Part shown: positions 1 through 7,304 of the stretch, piece after piece
How the letters are laid out: each line of letters opens with the position of its first letter
Numbering within the stretch: the stretch's first letter is position 1
Assembly: GCA_937886445.1 (NCBI GenBank)
Contig: CALGBY010000044.1
Location: 1 to 56,103, forward strand
Reading direction: 5' to 3'
DNA length: 56,103 nucleotides
Source: an uncultured Clostridia bacterium
Lineage (GTDB): Bacteria > Bacillota > Clostridia > Christensenellales > Aristaeellaceae
Position numbers and translations under genes: made by a program
The notes under the pieces: model-generated
Seen by the model: only the letters and a program-made list of their open reading frames with translations
What the model was told of the DNA's origin: nothing
The model's database searches: none

Positions 1-41
1 TTTTCCCCAATTTAGGGGTTGACAAAGGTCATTACATATCA

Positions 42-58
42 GAAACACACCCTAGATT
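42..58. repeat. Right terminal repeat of a MITE-like element
   Basis: The last 14-15 bases of this stretch (AGAAACACACCCTAG) match the right terminus of the complete element at 45896-46059. The sequence to its left does not clearly match that element's interior, so this is either a divergent copy or only its end. Confidence 0.45.
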
Positions 59-97
59 CTGCCTGACCGCAGAAAATGCTCCCGGGAAGCATCAAAA

Positions 98-118
98 AAG
101 CGGGACATGCCCGCTTTC
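98..118 (-). terminator. Rho-independent terminator of the ABC exporter operon
   Basis: On the minus strand a 7-bp GC-rich stem (AAGCGGG/CCCGCTT, loop CATGT) is followed by a run of T. It lies just past the stop of the exporter gene ending at 154. Confidence 0.8.
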
Positions 119-153
119 ATTCAGAATATCTGTATGACATCCCTCCATCTGCG

Positions 154-1953
154 TCAGGAAAACTGCGCGTTGTACATTTCTCTGTAGAAGGTGTCGCCCG
201 CCATCAGGCTGTCATGCGTGCCGCGCTCCACCACATTGCCGTCCCTGACCACCAGGATCAGGTCCGCGTGGCGCACGGTGGAAAGACGGTGAGCCACCAC
301 AAAGCAGGTCTTGTCCCGCATGAGGGCGCGCATCGCCTTCTGGATGCGCACCTCGGTGCGGGTATCCACATTGCTTGTGGCTTCATCCAGAATGAGCATG
401 CCCGCGTCCGTCAGCATGGCCCGGGCTACGGTGAGCAGTTGCTTTTGCCCCTTTGAGATGTTGGTGCCGTCATCGGAGATCACGGTATCATAGCCCTCGG
501 GCAGGCCCATGATGAAGGAATGGATGTGCGCGGCCTTCGCGGCGGCCTCCACCTCCTCACGGGCGGCATCCGGGCGGGCATAGGCGATGTTGTCATACAC
601 CGTGCCGTTGAACAGCCAGGTATCCTGCAGCACCATCGCGTAGGCGGCGCGCACATCCCGGCGCCGTATATCCCTCACATCGTGCCCGTCCATCAGCACG
701 CGCCCGTCCGACACATCATAAAAGCGCATCAGCAGGTTGATTAGCGTGGTCTTTCCCGCTCCGGTGGGGCCCACCACGGCGATCATCTGCCCCTGCTTTG
801 CCTCAAAGGACAGGTCCTTCAGGATGATCTTATCCTTTTCATAGCCAAAGGAGACATGCTCCGCCCGCACATGGCCTTCCGGCCGCGGCAGGGCGAGCGC
901 GTCCGGTGCGTCCGCCGTTTCGCTCTCCTCGTCCATCAGGCGGAACACACGGTCTGCCGCGGCGATGGCGCTCTGCAGCTCGCCGAAGATATCGGCGATC
1001 TCGCGGATGGGGCCCGAAAACTTGCGGCTGTACTGCACAAAGCCGGCGATACTGCCCAGGCTGATGCCGCCGGAAAGGTACAGAAGCGTTGAAAACACCG
1101 AGATCATGGTGAGCGCGATGTTATTGATCAGGTTCACGCTCGGCCCCATCACGGAGGACCAGTATTCCGACTTATAGTAGCTGTCGCACACCTCCTCGTT
1201 CAGCTTATCCAGCTGCGCCAGCACATACCGCTCTCTGCAGTAGGCCTTCACCGTCTGCGCGCCGCTGATACGCTCCTCCGAAAAATCATTCAGCTCGCCC
1301 ATCTTGCGGGAGCGCAGGCGGAAAAGCGGCTGCGTTTTCTTGGTGAGTACGGTGGTGATCAGGATGCTGAGCGGCACGATGAACGCGAAGATGAGCGTGA
1401 GCAGCGGGCTGATGCGGATCATCATCACCAGGCTGCCCGTCAGCGTGACCGTGCTTGCCAGCACATTCACGATATCGGAGGAAAGGGAAGTGTTTACGGT
1501 ATCGGTATCGTAAAACACACGGCTGATAAGATCTCCCGCGGGATGGGTGTCGGAATAGCCCACCGGCAGCGAGGAAAGACGCGCGAACATGTCACTGCGC
1601 ATGCGCATGGTGACCTTACGCGAAATATTCACCATCAGGATCTGCAGAAGAAAATTGAGCACGGAGGACAGCAGATAAACGGCCAGCATCTGCCCCGCCA
1701 GCCTGCCTACCCGGGCAAGATCCACATCCAGCCCCGTTTTTGAATGCTCCGCGATCACATCCACCGCGTCACCGGCAAGGCTGGGGCCCATCAGCGCCAG
1801 CACATTGGCCGCCACCGTGAGCACCAGCGCCAGCAGGAGCAGCCAGCGGAATTTCATCATGTATCTGAGCAGTCTCAGCACAGTGGCCTTTTTGTTGACC
1901 GGGCGCGTATCCTCGCGCGAACCCTTCCCGGGCACATCAGCTCTCGGCGGCAT
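154..1953 (-). CDS. ABC exporter, fused membrane/ATPase subunit (second of a pair)
   Basis: This is one half of a heterodimeric type IV ABC exporter of the LmrCD/BmrCD kind, acting in the cytoplasmic membrane with the partner encoded just upstream. About 599 residues: six membrane segments (roughly 30-310) followed by a nucleotide-binding domain. Walker A GPTGAGKTT, Walker B MLILDEATSN and a switch His (VAHRLST) are visible. The signature is ISKGQ rather than LSGGQ. A GTG at 1962 would start inside the ribosome site; the ATG at 1953 sits 8 bases after GGAGG and is preferred. It overlaps the end of the partner gene by 17 bases, which suggests translational coupling. This subunit keeps the catalytic Glu after Walker B. 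The substrate (drug, peptide or lipid) cannot be read from sequence. Confidence 0.92.
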   Translation of the reverse strand: MPPRADVPGKGSREDTRPVNKKATVLRLLRYMMKFRWLLLLALVLTVAANVLALMGPSLAGDAVDVIAEHSKTGLDVDLARVGRLAGQMLAVYLLSSVLNFLLQILMVNISRKVTMRMRSDMFARLSSLPVGYSDTHPAGDLISRVFYDTDTVNTSLSSDIVNVLASTVTLTGSLVMMIRISPLLTLIFAFIVPLSILITTVLTKKTQPLFRLRSRKMGELNDFSEERISGAQTVKAYCRERYVLAQLDKLNEEVCDSYYKSEYWSSVMGPSVNLINNIALTMISVFSTLLYLSGGISLGSIAGFVQYSRKFSGPIREIADIFGELQSAIAAADRVFRLMDEESETADAPDALALPRPEGHVRAEHVSFGYEKDKIILKDLSFEAKQGQMIAVVGPTGAGKTTLINLLMRFYDVSDGRVLMDGHDVRDIRRRDVRAAYAMVLQDTWLFNGTVYDNIAYARPDAAREEVEAAAKAAHIHSFIMGLPEGYDTVISDDGTNISKGQKQLLTVARAMLTDAGMLILDEATSNVDTRTEVRIQKAMRALMRDKTCFVVAHRLSTVRHADLILVVRDGNVVERGTHDSLMAGDTFYREMYNAQFS

Positions 1954-3670
1954 CCGCGTCACCTCCCAGCTGCAGGCGCGCGATCTCTTTATAGAGCGCG
2001 CAGCTTTCCATCAGCTCTCTGTGTGTGCCGAACCCCATCATTTTTCCGTCCTCCATCACGAGGATCCTGTCACAGTGCATCACGGCGGAAATGCGCTGGG
2101 CAATGAGTACCGTTGTAACACCGGCGTATTCGCTGTTCAGCGCCGCGCGAAGCTGCGCCTCGGTCTTGAAATCCAGCGCGCTGGTGGCGTCATCCAGTAT
2201 CAGGATATCGCTGTGCCCCGAAAGCGCTCTGGACAGAAGCAGGCGCTGTGCCTGCCCGCCCGAAAGATTTCGCGCCCGGCTCTGGATCTCGGCATTTTGG
2301 CCGCCCTTTTCGCTGAGGAAAGCCTCCGCCTGCGCGCACCGCATGCCCTTCATGACATCCGCATCGGTGATATCTCTGCCCAGCCGGATGTTTTCCCCGG
2401 CGTTTCCGCGAAACACCGCGTCATTCTGGAACACCGTGCCGAACATGCCGCGCAGTGTATCCAGCGGGATGCTCCGGATATCCTGCCCCCATACGCGTAT
2501 CGAGCCGGAATCCGCCTCATAAAGGCGCAGAAGCAGCCGGATCAGCGTGGTCTTGCCGGCGCCGGTCGGCCCCAGAATGCCCAGCCGCTCGCCCTGCATG
2601 AGGCGGAAGGAAACATCCTCCGCGTCATTGCGGCGGCCGTTATAGGAAAAGGATACATGATCGAATTCGATATGCGGCAGATCCTTGAGAAACGCGCATT
2701 CCGCGTCCGTGCTGCTTTCTTCTTCCGCCTTCATCACCTCGTCGATGCGGTTCGCGCTGGCCACAGCCTTGGAATACATGGTCACTACGCGGGTAACGGT
2801 GAGCATCGCGTTCAGGATGATGGTGAAATACTGCAGAAAGGCGATCAGATCCGCGCTGTCCGTCAGCCCGGCCTGCACGCGGTGGCCGCCCAGCCAGATG
2901 ATGAGCACCAGCCCCATATTGAGCAGAAACTGCATGGACGGCCCGTTGACGGCCATCACGGACGCGGCCTTCGTTTCAGTGCGGGCGGCATCGGCATTCA
3001 TGGCGTCAAAGCGCCGCACCTCCCGCCCGGCGGTATTCAGCGCGCGCACCACACGCGCGCCGCTCAAGTTTTCACGCACGATACGCACCAGCGTATCGGT
3101 CTTTTTCTGCACGCTGTTATAAAGAGGCACGCCCTTTTTGCTGATCAGCCACACGCCCAGCCCCATGAAGGGCAGAAGCACAAGCAAAAGAGAGGAAAGC
3201 GCGCTGTCCTGCAGCATGGTGATGATCACCCCGCCGATGATCAGGATGGGTGCGCGGATACCGATGCGCTGCAGCATACCGGTCATGCGGTATACATAAT
3301 AGGTATCAGTGGTCATGCGGGAGATCAGGGAGGGCACGGTAAAGCGGTCTGTCTCTCTGGAGGTGAGGCGGGTGATCTTGTCAAACAGGTCATGGCGCAG
3401 CTGCCTTGTGGAATCCCGCGCGACGGACGCCGCCGTGCGGTTTGCAAGTACATTGAACACAAGCACCGCCAGGCTGCAGAGCAGCATCAGCGCGCCCCAG
3501 AACCAGATCAGCCCCCTGCCCTCCGCAGGCACGCGGGGCACGACCTCCTTGAGCACCCATGTAAGCATCCAGGGCAAAAGCAGCTCCGCCACCGTGCCCA
3601 GAAACTTGATGCTCATCCCGAAGGAGATCCTTTTCAGATAAGGCCTGAGATATCTTGCGATCAGCTTCAA
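1937..3670 (-). CDS. ABC exporter, fused membrane/ATPase subunit (first of a pair)
   Basis: The 577-residue partner of the exporter half encoded downstream. It has an N-terminal six-helix membrane domain (about 15-300) and a C-terminal ATPase domain. Walker A is GPTGAGKTT and the signature is a canonical LSGGQ. Walker B reads ILILDDATSALD, with Asp where the catalytic Glu is expected, and the switch region is IAQRIS, with Gln where His is usual. Its own ATP site is therefore probably degenerate while the other site hydrolyses, as in known heterodimeric exporters. The start is TTG, about 11 bases after AAGGAGGG; no ATG lies nearby. A promoter is predicted at 3707-3735. Confidence 0.92.
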   Translation of the reverse strand: MKLIARYLRPYLKRISFGMSIKFLGTVAELLLPWMLTWVLKEVVPRVPAEGRGLIWFWGALMLLCSLAVLVFNVLANRTAASVARDSTRQLRHDLFDKITRLTSRETDRFTVPSLISRMTTDTYYVYRMTGMLQRIGIRAPILIIGGVIITMLQDSALSSLLLVLLPFMGLGVWLISKKGVPLYNSVQKKTDTLVRIVRENLSGARVVRALNTAGREVRRFDAMNADAARTETKAASVMAVNGPSMQFLLNMGLVLIIWLGGHRVQAGLTDSADLIAFLQYFTIILNAMLTVTRVVTMYSKAVASANRIDEVMKAEEESSTDAECAFLKDLPHIEFDHVSFSYNGRRNDAEDVSFRLMQGERLGILGPTGAGKTTLIRLLLRLYEADSGSIRVWGQDIRSIPLDTLRGMFGTVFQNDAVFRGNAGENIRLGRDITDADVMKGMRCAQAEAFLSEKGGQNAEIQSRARNLSGGQAQRLLLSRALSGHSDILILDDATSALDFKTEAQLRAALNSEYAGVTTVLIAQRISAVMHCDRILVMEDGKMMGFGTHRELMESCALYKEIARLQLGGDADAAES

Positions 3671-3706
3671 ACCGCCGTTCCCTCCTTCTCTGTACGATAT
3701 GCATCT

Positions 3707-3735
3707 ATTTTAATACACAAAACGCCGTAACGCAA
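3707..3735 (-). promoter_or_regulatory. Predicted promoter of the ABC exporter operon
   Basis: Reading the minus strand, TTGCGT (3735-3730) is followed after 17 bases by TAAAAT (3712-3707), about 37 bases before the TTG start of the first exporter gene. Confidence 0.5.
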
Positions 3736-3796
3736 ACCGCTTACGGGCATTTATCGTTTTTTACAGGTATCCTTTTTGTTTATACATTTTCCTCCC

Positions 3797-3825
3797 TTGC
3801 GATGCGGCGGCGGAAAAGGTATAAT
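3797..3825 (+). promoter_or_regulatory. Predicted promoter of the GH5 cellulase
   Basis: TTGCGA at 3797-3802, a 17-base spacer and a perfect TATAAT at 3820-3825. The untranslated leader would be about 135 bases, ending in AAGGAGG (3950-3956) before the ATG at 3967. Confidence 0.75.
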
Positions 3826-3966
3826 CACAGCGAAAGGAGACCCGGCTCCGTCGGCGCGGACGCGCAGCCCGGGCAGAACGGCGTTTCCCAAAGGCGAATA
3901 TCTGTAAACATGTACGGCCGGTCATCAAACGGCTCATCAGATCTCATATGAAGGAGGATAAAAAGA

Positions 3967-5541
3967 ATGCATTTATCAAAGCGCGGTCTTGTGTGCTTCA
4001 CGCTTATACTTTGCCTGCTGCTGCCTGCCTTTGCCCCCGCTGAGGGCAAAACGAAGGCGCAGCAGTTTGTGGACAGCATCACCCTGGGGTGGAACCTGGG
4101 CAACCGTCTGGACAGCAATTCCCGCTCGCAGTTTGAAAACGCCGGCCTTTCTCAGGAGACCTGCTGGGGCAACCCGCCAGTGACCGAGGAAATGATCAGC
4201 GCCGTGAAGGAAGCAGGGTTCAACCTGATCCGTGTGCCCGTGACCTGGTACAACCATATGGATGAAAACTATGTGATCGACCCCGCCTGGCTGGACCGCG
4301 CCGCGCAGATCGCTTCCTGGGTGATCGATGAGAACACCTGGTGCATCATCAATGTGCATCACGATACCGGCTCCAAGGGCTGGATGCGCGCCACAGACCG
4401 TCCTGCGGAAGGGGCGCTTTCCGTGGAAGAAATGAAGCGGATCTTCGTATCCGTGTGGCAGCAGATCGCCGGGAGATTCCGCGATTTCGGCGATCATCTG
4501 ATCTTTGAGGGCTTCAACGAGCTGCTGGATGAACGCGGTGAATGGAACAGCCCCCGCGCGGACGCCATCGCCGCCGTGAACGAATACAACCGCCTGTTTG
4601 TGGAAACCGTGCGCGCCTCGGGAGGCAACAATGCCGGGCGTGTGCTGATCGTCAACCCCTACGCCGCCTCCACCGTGCAAAATGTGTTGGCCGGCCTGAA
4701 GCTGCCCGAGGACAGCGCGGAGGGATGCCTCGCGGTGAGCGTGCATATCTACCAGCCGTGGGAATTCACCAGCGCGGATTATCGCGATCAGAAGACCTGG
4801 AGCATGTCCTCCATCAACAGCGCCTTTGCCAATGTACAGCTCTTCCTGCAGCGCAGGGGCATTCCCGTGCTGGTGGGCGAGTTTGGCGCCGAGGGCAAGA
4901 ACAACCCGCGCGAGCGCGCCGAATGGGCCTACTATTTTGTCAAAAAAGCCCGCACACAGGGCATCAAATGCGTGTGGTGGGATAACGGCGTGCTGTTCAG
5001 GATCGTCAACCCGCGCACCGGCAAGGTATGCGAGCCGGAGATCGTGAAGGCCCTGTTCGCGGCGGCAAACGGAGCAGACTACACCTATACCGAAGCCGAA
5101 ACAAAGACAGACAACCTGTGTGACACCATGGGCAATTACACCTTCTGGGCGGACCGCTCCGCCGGCGCCGACGCGGAATATGAGCTCAGTGAAAACGGCG
5201 TCACGGTGCATATCAAAAACGGCGGAAGAGATCCCTGGAGCGTGCAGGCCTCCTACAAGCCGCTCACGCTGGAAAAGGGCGGCACCTACCGCGTGTCCTT
5301 TAAAGCAAAGGCGGAAAAGCAAACAGAGATCCGGGTATACCTGCAGCGGGATTACGGCACCTACGAGACCCTGTCGGGCACGAAGGCACTGCTGAAGGAG
5401 GAGGAGGACACCTTTTCCTTCATTTTCTACATGAGCCGCGCCACCGAAAACAACGCCGCGCTGGTATTCAACTGCGGCGGGAACACGCAGGATGCGGAAA
5501 ACACCGTAAGCATATCGGACCTGGTGATCTGCGTAAAATAA
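3967..5541 (+). CDS. Secreted GH5 endoglucanase with C-terminal CBM4/9-like module
   Basis: A 524-residue secreted beta-glucan hydrolase, most like GH5 endoglucanases (possibly subfamily 4). Residues 1-26 form a signal peptide. The catalytic barrel spans about 30-365 and carries the family landmarks GWNLGNRLD, NVHHD and FNELLDE, with predicted acid/base Glu185, and VGEFGAE, with nucleophile Glu305. WWDNG follows near the barrel end. Residues about 385-524 form a beta-rich domain resembling CBM4/9-type modules (YRVSFKAKAE motif). There is no dockerin, SLH domain or sortase signal, so the enzyme is probably released. It is a single gene with its own promoter and terminator and an ideal ribosome site. 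Exact specificity (cellulose, xyloglucan or mixed-linkage glucan) is not fixed by sequence. Confidence 0.93.
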   Translation: MHLSKRGLVCFTLILCLLLPAFAPAEGKTKAQQFVDSITLGWNLGNRLDSNSRSQFENAGLSQETCWGNPPVTEEMISAVKEAGFNLIRVPVTWYNHMDENYVIDPAWLDRAAQIASWVIDENTWCIINVHHDTGSKGWMRATDRPAEGALSVEEMKRIFVSVWQQIAGRFRDFGDHLIFEGFNELLDERGEWNSPRADAIAAVNEYNRLFVETVRASGGNNAGRVLIVNPYAASTVQNVLAGLKLPEDSAEGCLAVSVHIYQPWEFTSADYRDQKTWSMSSINSAFANVQLFLQRRGIPVLVGEFGAEGKNNPRERAEWAYYFVKKARTQGIKCVWWDNGVLFRIVNPRTGKVCEPEIVKALFAAANGADYTYTEAETKTDNLCDTMGNYTFWADRSAGADAEYELSENGVTVHIKNGGRDPWSVQASYKPLTLEKGGTYRVSFKAKAEKQTEIRVYLQRDYGTYETLSGTKALLKEEEDTFSFIFYMSRATENNAALVFNCGGNTQDAENTVSISDLVICVK

Positions 5542-5568
5542 AAAAGCGCGGCATCTGCCGCGGGATCG

Positions 5569-5615
5569 CGAAAGCGCGGGGAGGCAAAAACCCTTCCCCG
5601 CGCTTTCGTGTTTTG
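5569..5615 (+). terminator. Rho-independent terminator after the GH5 gene
   Basis: A perfect 14-bp stem (CGAAAGCGCGGGGA at 5569-5582, complement at 5595-5608) is followed by TGTTTT. Confidence 0.85.
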
Positions 5616-5650
5616 CCCGGAAGACAAGGTGATCTGATCCATATTTATTG

Positions 5651-5688
5651 TCCGCCCTCCGGAAGAGGCACCGATGTCTGTTTGGAAA
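5651..5688. repeat. Short sequence shared with the cation-efflux pseudogene region
   Basis: About 37 bases here (centred on CCGGAAGAGGCACCGATG) match 52833-52870 with roughly five mismatches, all transitions. At the second site the sequence lies just upstream of a decayed cation-efflux gene. It may be a remnant of the same gene's 5' region or of a dispersed repeat. Confidence 0.4.
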
Positions 5689-5740
5689 TGTGCCGAGACC
5701 ATTGCCTAACTTATATCCGGCATGGTTTTCAATATGGCTT

Positions 5741-5904
5741 AAGGCAATACCGCACAAATGAGTTAGTACGATGGCGAGTGAATTTTTTAACAGATTCGCT
5801 TGCAGAAATTGAAGGCTTACTGAATGTAAATCGAAATTTCTGCAAGATGAAGATGTTGGAAAAGGCACCGCTCAGCGTGCTGACGAATTGTGCGGTATTG
5901 CCAT
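5741..5904. mobile_element. MITE-like element, about 160 bp (family A)
   Basis: The ends are inverted repeats (AAGGCAATACCGCACAA left, TTGTGCGGTATTGCC right); TTAA covers the left end. No transposase is encoded. The centre folds into a strong hairpin with a TTGCAGAAATT/AAATTTCTGCAA stem. Its apex carries the motif GAAGGCTTAC...GTAAATCGA, which also occurs in the elements near 42.0 and 45.9 kb. A reading frame through the element is probably an artefact of the repeat. A 40-bp derivative lies at 11141-11180. Confidence 0.8.
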
Positions 5905-6351
5905 AACTATTATCTGTGTCTTGGCTACGCGGTAATGACGGTTTATATCTGGTGTTTCAAATGGTACGAAGGGGCGATCGTCGGCTTCTTCGGCGTCATA
6001 CTGTACTGCCTCGTAGGCAGCCTTGGGTTCAACGGCATGCCCGGCTGGTCTGCAGGCAATATCTTCATCGGGCTGATCGTCGGGTTTGCTCTCAGATACA
6101 TTAAAAAAGTCGGCAACAAGGTGCTGCAGGTAGTATTAACGGCTGTGGTCGCGATCGCAGCGACATTTGTCGGAATTCTGCTTGTGAAATCCTTGATCGA
6201 CAGTATTGTGGTTGCACAGCCGTTTATCGTGAGATTTTCAAAGAATCTGACATCCTTTGTTGCAGATGCCTTTATGATCGTCGCAAGCCTGCCGATTTGC
6301 GTGCTGGTGGAAAAAAGCGCGCAAAAGTTAAGGTATCAGAAGCACGGATGA
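5905..6351 (+). pseudogene. ECF-type transporter substrate-binding (S) component, 5' end lost
   Basis: About 145 residues with four to five membrane segments. The patterns EGAIVGFFGVILYCLVG and GMPGWSAGNIFIGLIVGF resemble the integral-membrane S components of energy-coupling-factor vitamin/metabolite importers. The frame runs upstream directly into the right end of the element at 5741-5904. The first in-frame ATG lies within that terminal repeat with no ribosome site, so the native N-terminus (perhaps 20-30 residues and the promoter) appears to have been replaced. Translation from the ATG at 5935 is possible but also lacks a ribosome site. The substrate is unknown. It could still be expressed from an element-borne start, so the pseudogene call is an inference. 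Confidence 0.6.
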
Positions 6352-6412
6352 TATGTTGCACTTTCACAAATGCCCAATCGCGCGGAAACTTTCCGGAGCG
6401 TGTGGAGGATAT

Positions 6413-6778
6413 ATGCATTTGACGGGTGAAAACACTTTACACGAAATGAAGCTGGCCCCCGAACCTTTCGCGATGATCAGGAGCGGGCAGAAAACGATCG
6501 AGCTTCGTCTGTTTGATGAAAAGCGGCAGAAGATCAAGGCCGATGACAGCATCGTCTTTACCGAAACTGAAACGGGAGAAAAGCTGAGCGTCAGGGTGGA
6601 AAAGCTGCATCGCTTTGACAGCTTTGATGAATTATACCGCGCTTTGCCGCTGCTCAGGTGCGGATATACAGAGGAGACTCTCCCCGCCGCGAAGCCGTCT
6701 GATATGGAAGCGTACTATTCCGTGCAGGAGCAAATGAAATACGGCGTTGTCGGCATCGAGATCTCGCTGCCCGAATGA
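6413..6778 (+). CDS. ASCH-domain protein
   Basis: A 121-residue soluble protein matching the ASCH fold: the opening HEMKLAPEPFAMIRSGQKTI, then ELRLFDEKRQKIKADDSIVF and the EKLSVRV strand. ASCH domains are PUA-like beta-barrels thought to bind RNA or nucleic acid modifications; the role of this member is unknown. The frame is open back to 6353, but GGAGG at 6404-6408 points to the ATG at 6413 (short 4-base spacing). It follows the truncated S-component gene by about 60 bases and could share its transcript. Confidence 0.8.
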   Translation: MHLTGENTLHEMKLAPEPFAMIRSGQKTIELRLFDEKRQKIKADDSIVFTETETGEKLSVRVEKLHRFDSFDELYRALPLLRCGYTEETLPAAKPSDMEAYYSVQEQMKYGVVGIEISLPE

Positions 6779-6862
6779 CCCGCCGGGGTTATGGTGTTCC
6801 GTATGAACTCCTCAGCAGGCAAATAACAGGCAGCCGTTCACAGCCTGCCCGATAACCCGCTG

Positions 6863-6905
6863 GCCGCGTGTTTGATTGATGAAAGCAAACACGCGGCTTA
6901 TTCCT
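6863..6905 (+). terminator. Terminator-like hairpin
   Basis: A perfect 12-bp stem GCCGCGTGTTTG (6863-6874) pairs with 6886-6897 across an 11-base loop and is followed by a T-rich stretch. It probably ends the S-component/ASCH transcript. Confidence 0.65.
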
Positions 6906-6933
6906 GTTATCAAAAACGCCGATCGTTCCGCCG

Positions 6934-6962
6934 TTGCAAAGCTTTCGTTTTTGTATTATAAT
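6934..6962 (+). promoter_or_regulatory. Predicted promoter upstream of the hybrid histidine kinase
   Basis: TTGCAA at 6934-6939, a 17-base spacer and TATAAT at 6957-6962. The resulting leader before the kinase ATG would be about 335 bases. Confidence 0.65.
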
Positions 6963-7304
6963 ATACTGGACAGCGGATCCGCCATCTGAACAGAGCATCC
7001 GGGCGTATGAATACAGTAAGCATGCCGGAGACCGGCAGATATCCTTCCCGCTTTGCGGAAAGGATACGGCGGATCACAGCATACTGATGCGGATCAAGCC
7101 AAAGTGCTTTCACATAAGCAAAGGGAATACGGCAGATACCTGACCGGAGCATATTTCCTCTGTTCTTTATCAAATTCAAAAAGAAGCTGAACGCTTACAG
7201 GGAAGCACTGATCATATGATCCAGCCGGGCCGGCCGGCGTTTTCCATGCCGGCGCGGACGGTGAAAACGGCTGTTGTCCCGGAAAAGGTAAGGGGGATAT
7301 AACA

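Larger units (their letters stand above)
6779..7304. other. Long intergenic region with terminator and promoter
   Basis: About 525 bases without a convincing gene. It holds a terminator-like hairpin (6863-6897), a strong promoter (6934-6962) and about 340 bases of putative leader before the histidine kinase. I see no known riboswitch signature in the leader, although it contains short GC-rich inverted repeats. Confidence 0.5.

Noticed and set aside
1805..3730. 641-codon plus-strand reading frame
   Set aside because: Antisense to two well-supported ABC exporter genes; no motifs, low-complexity His/Arg/Gln composition and no ribosome site.
3976..5868. 630-codon minus-strand reading frame
   Set aside because: Antisense shadow of the GH5 gene; GC-rich codon structure leaves the opposite frame open.
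5613..5906. 97-codon frame across the MITE
   Set aside because: Translation is that of the repeat itself and spans terminal repeats; no ribosome site, so treated as non-coding.
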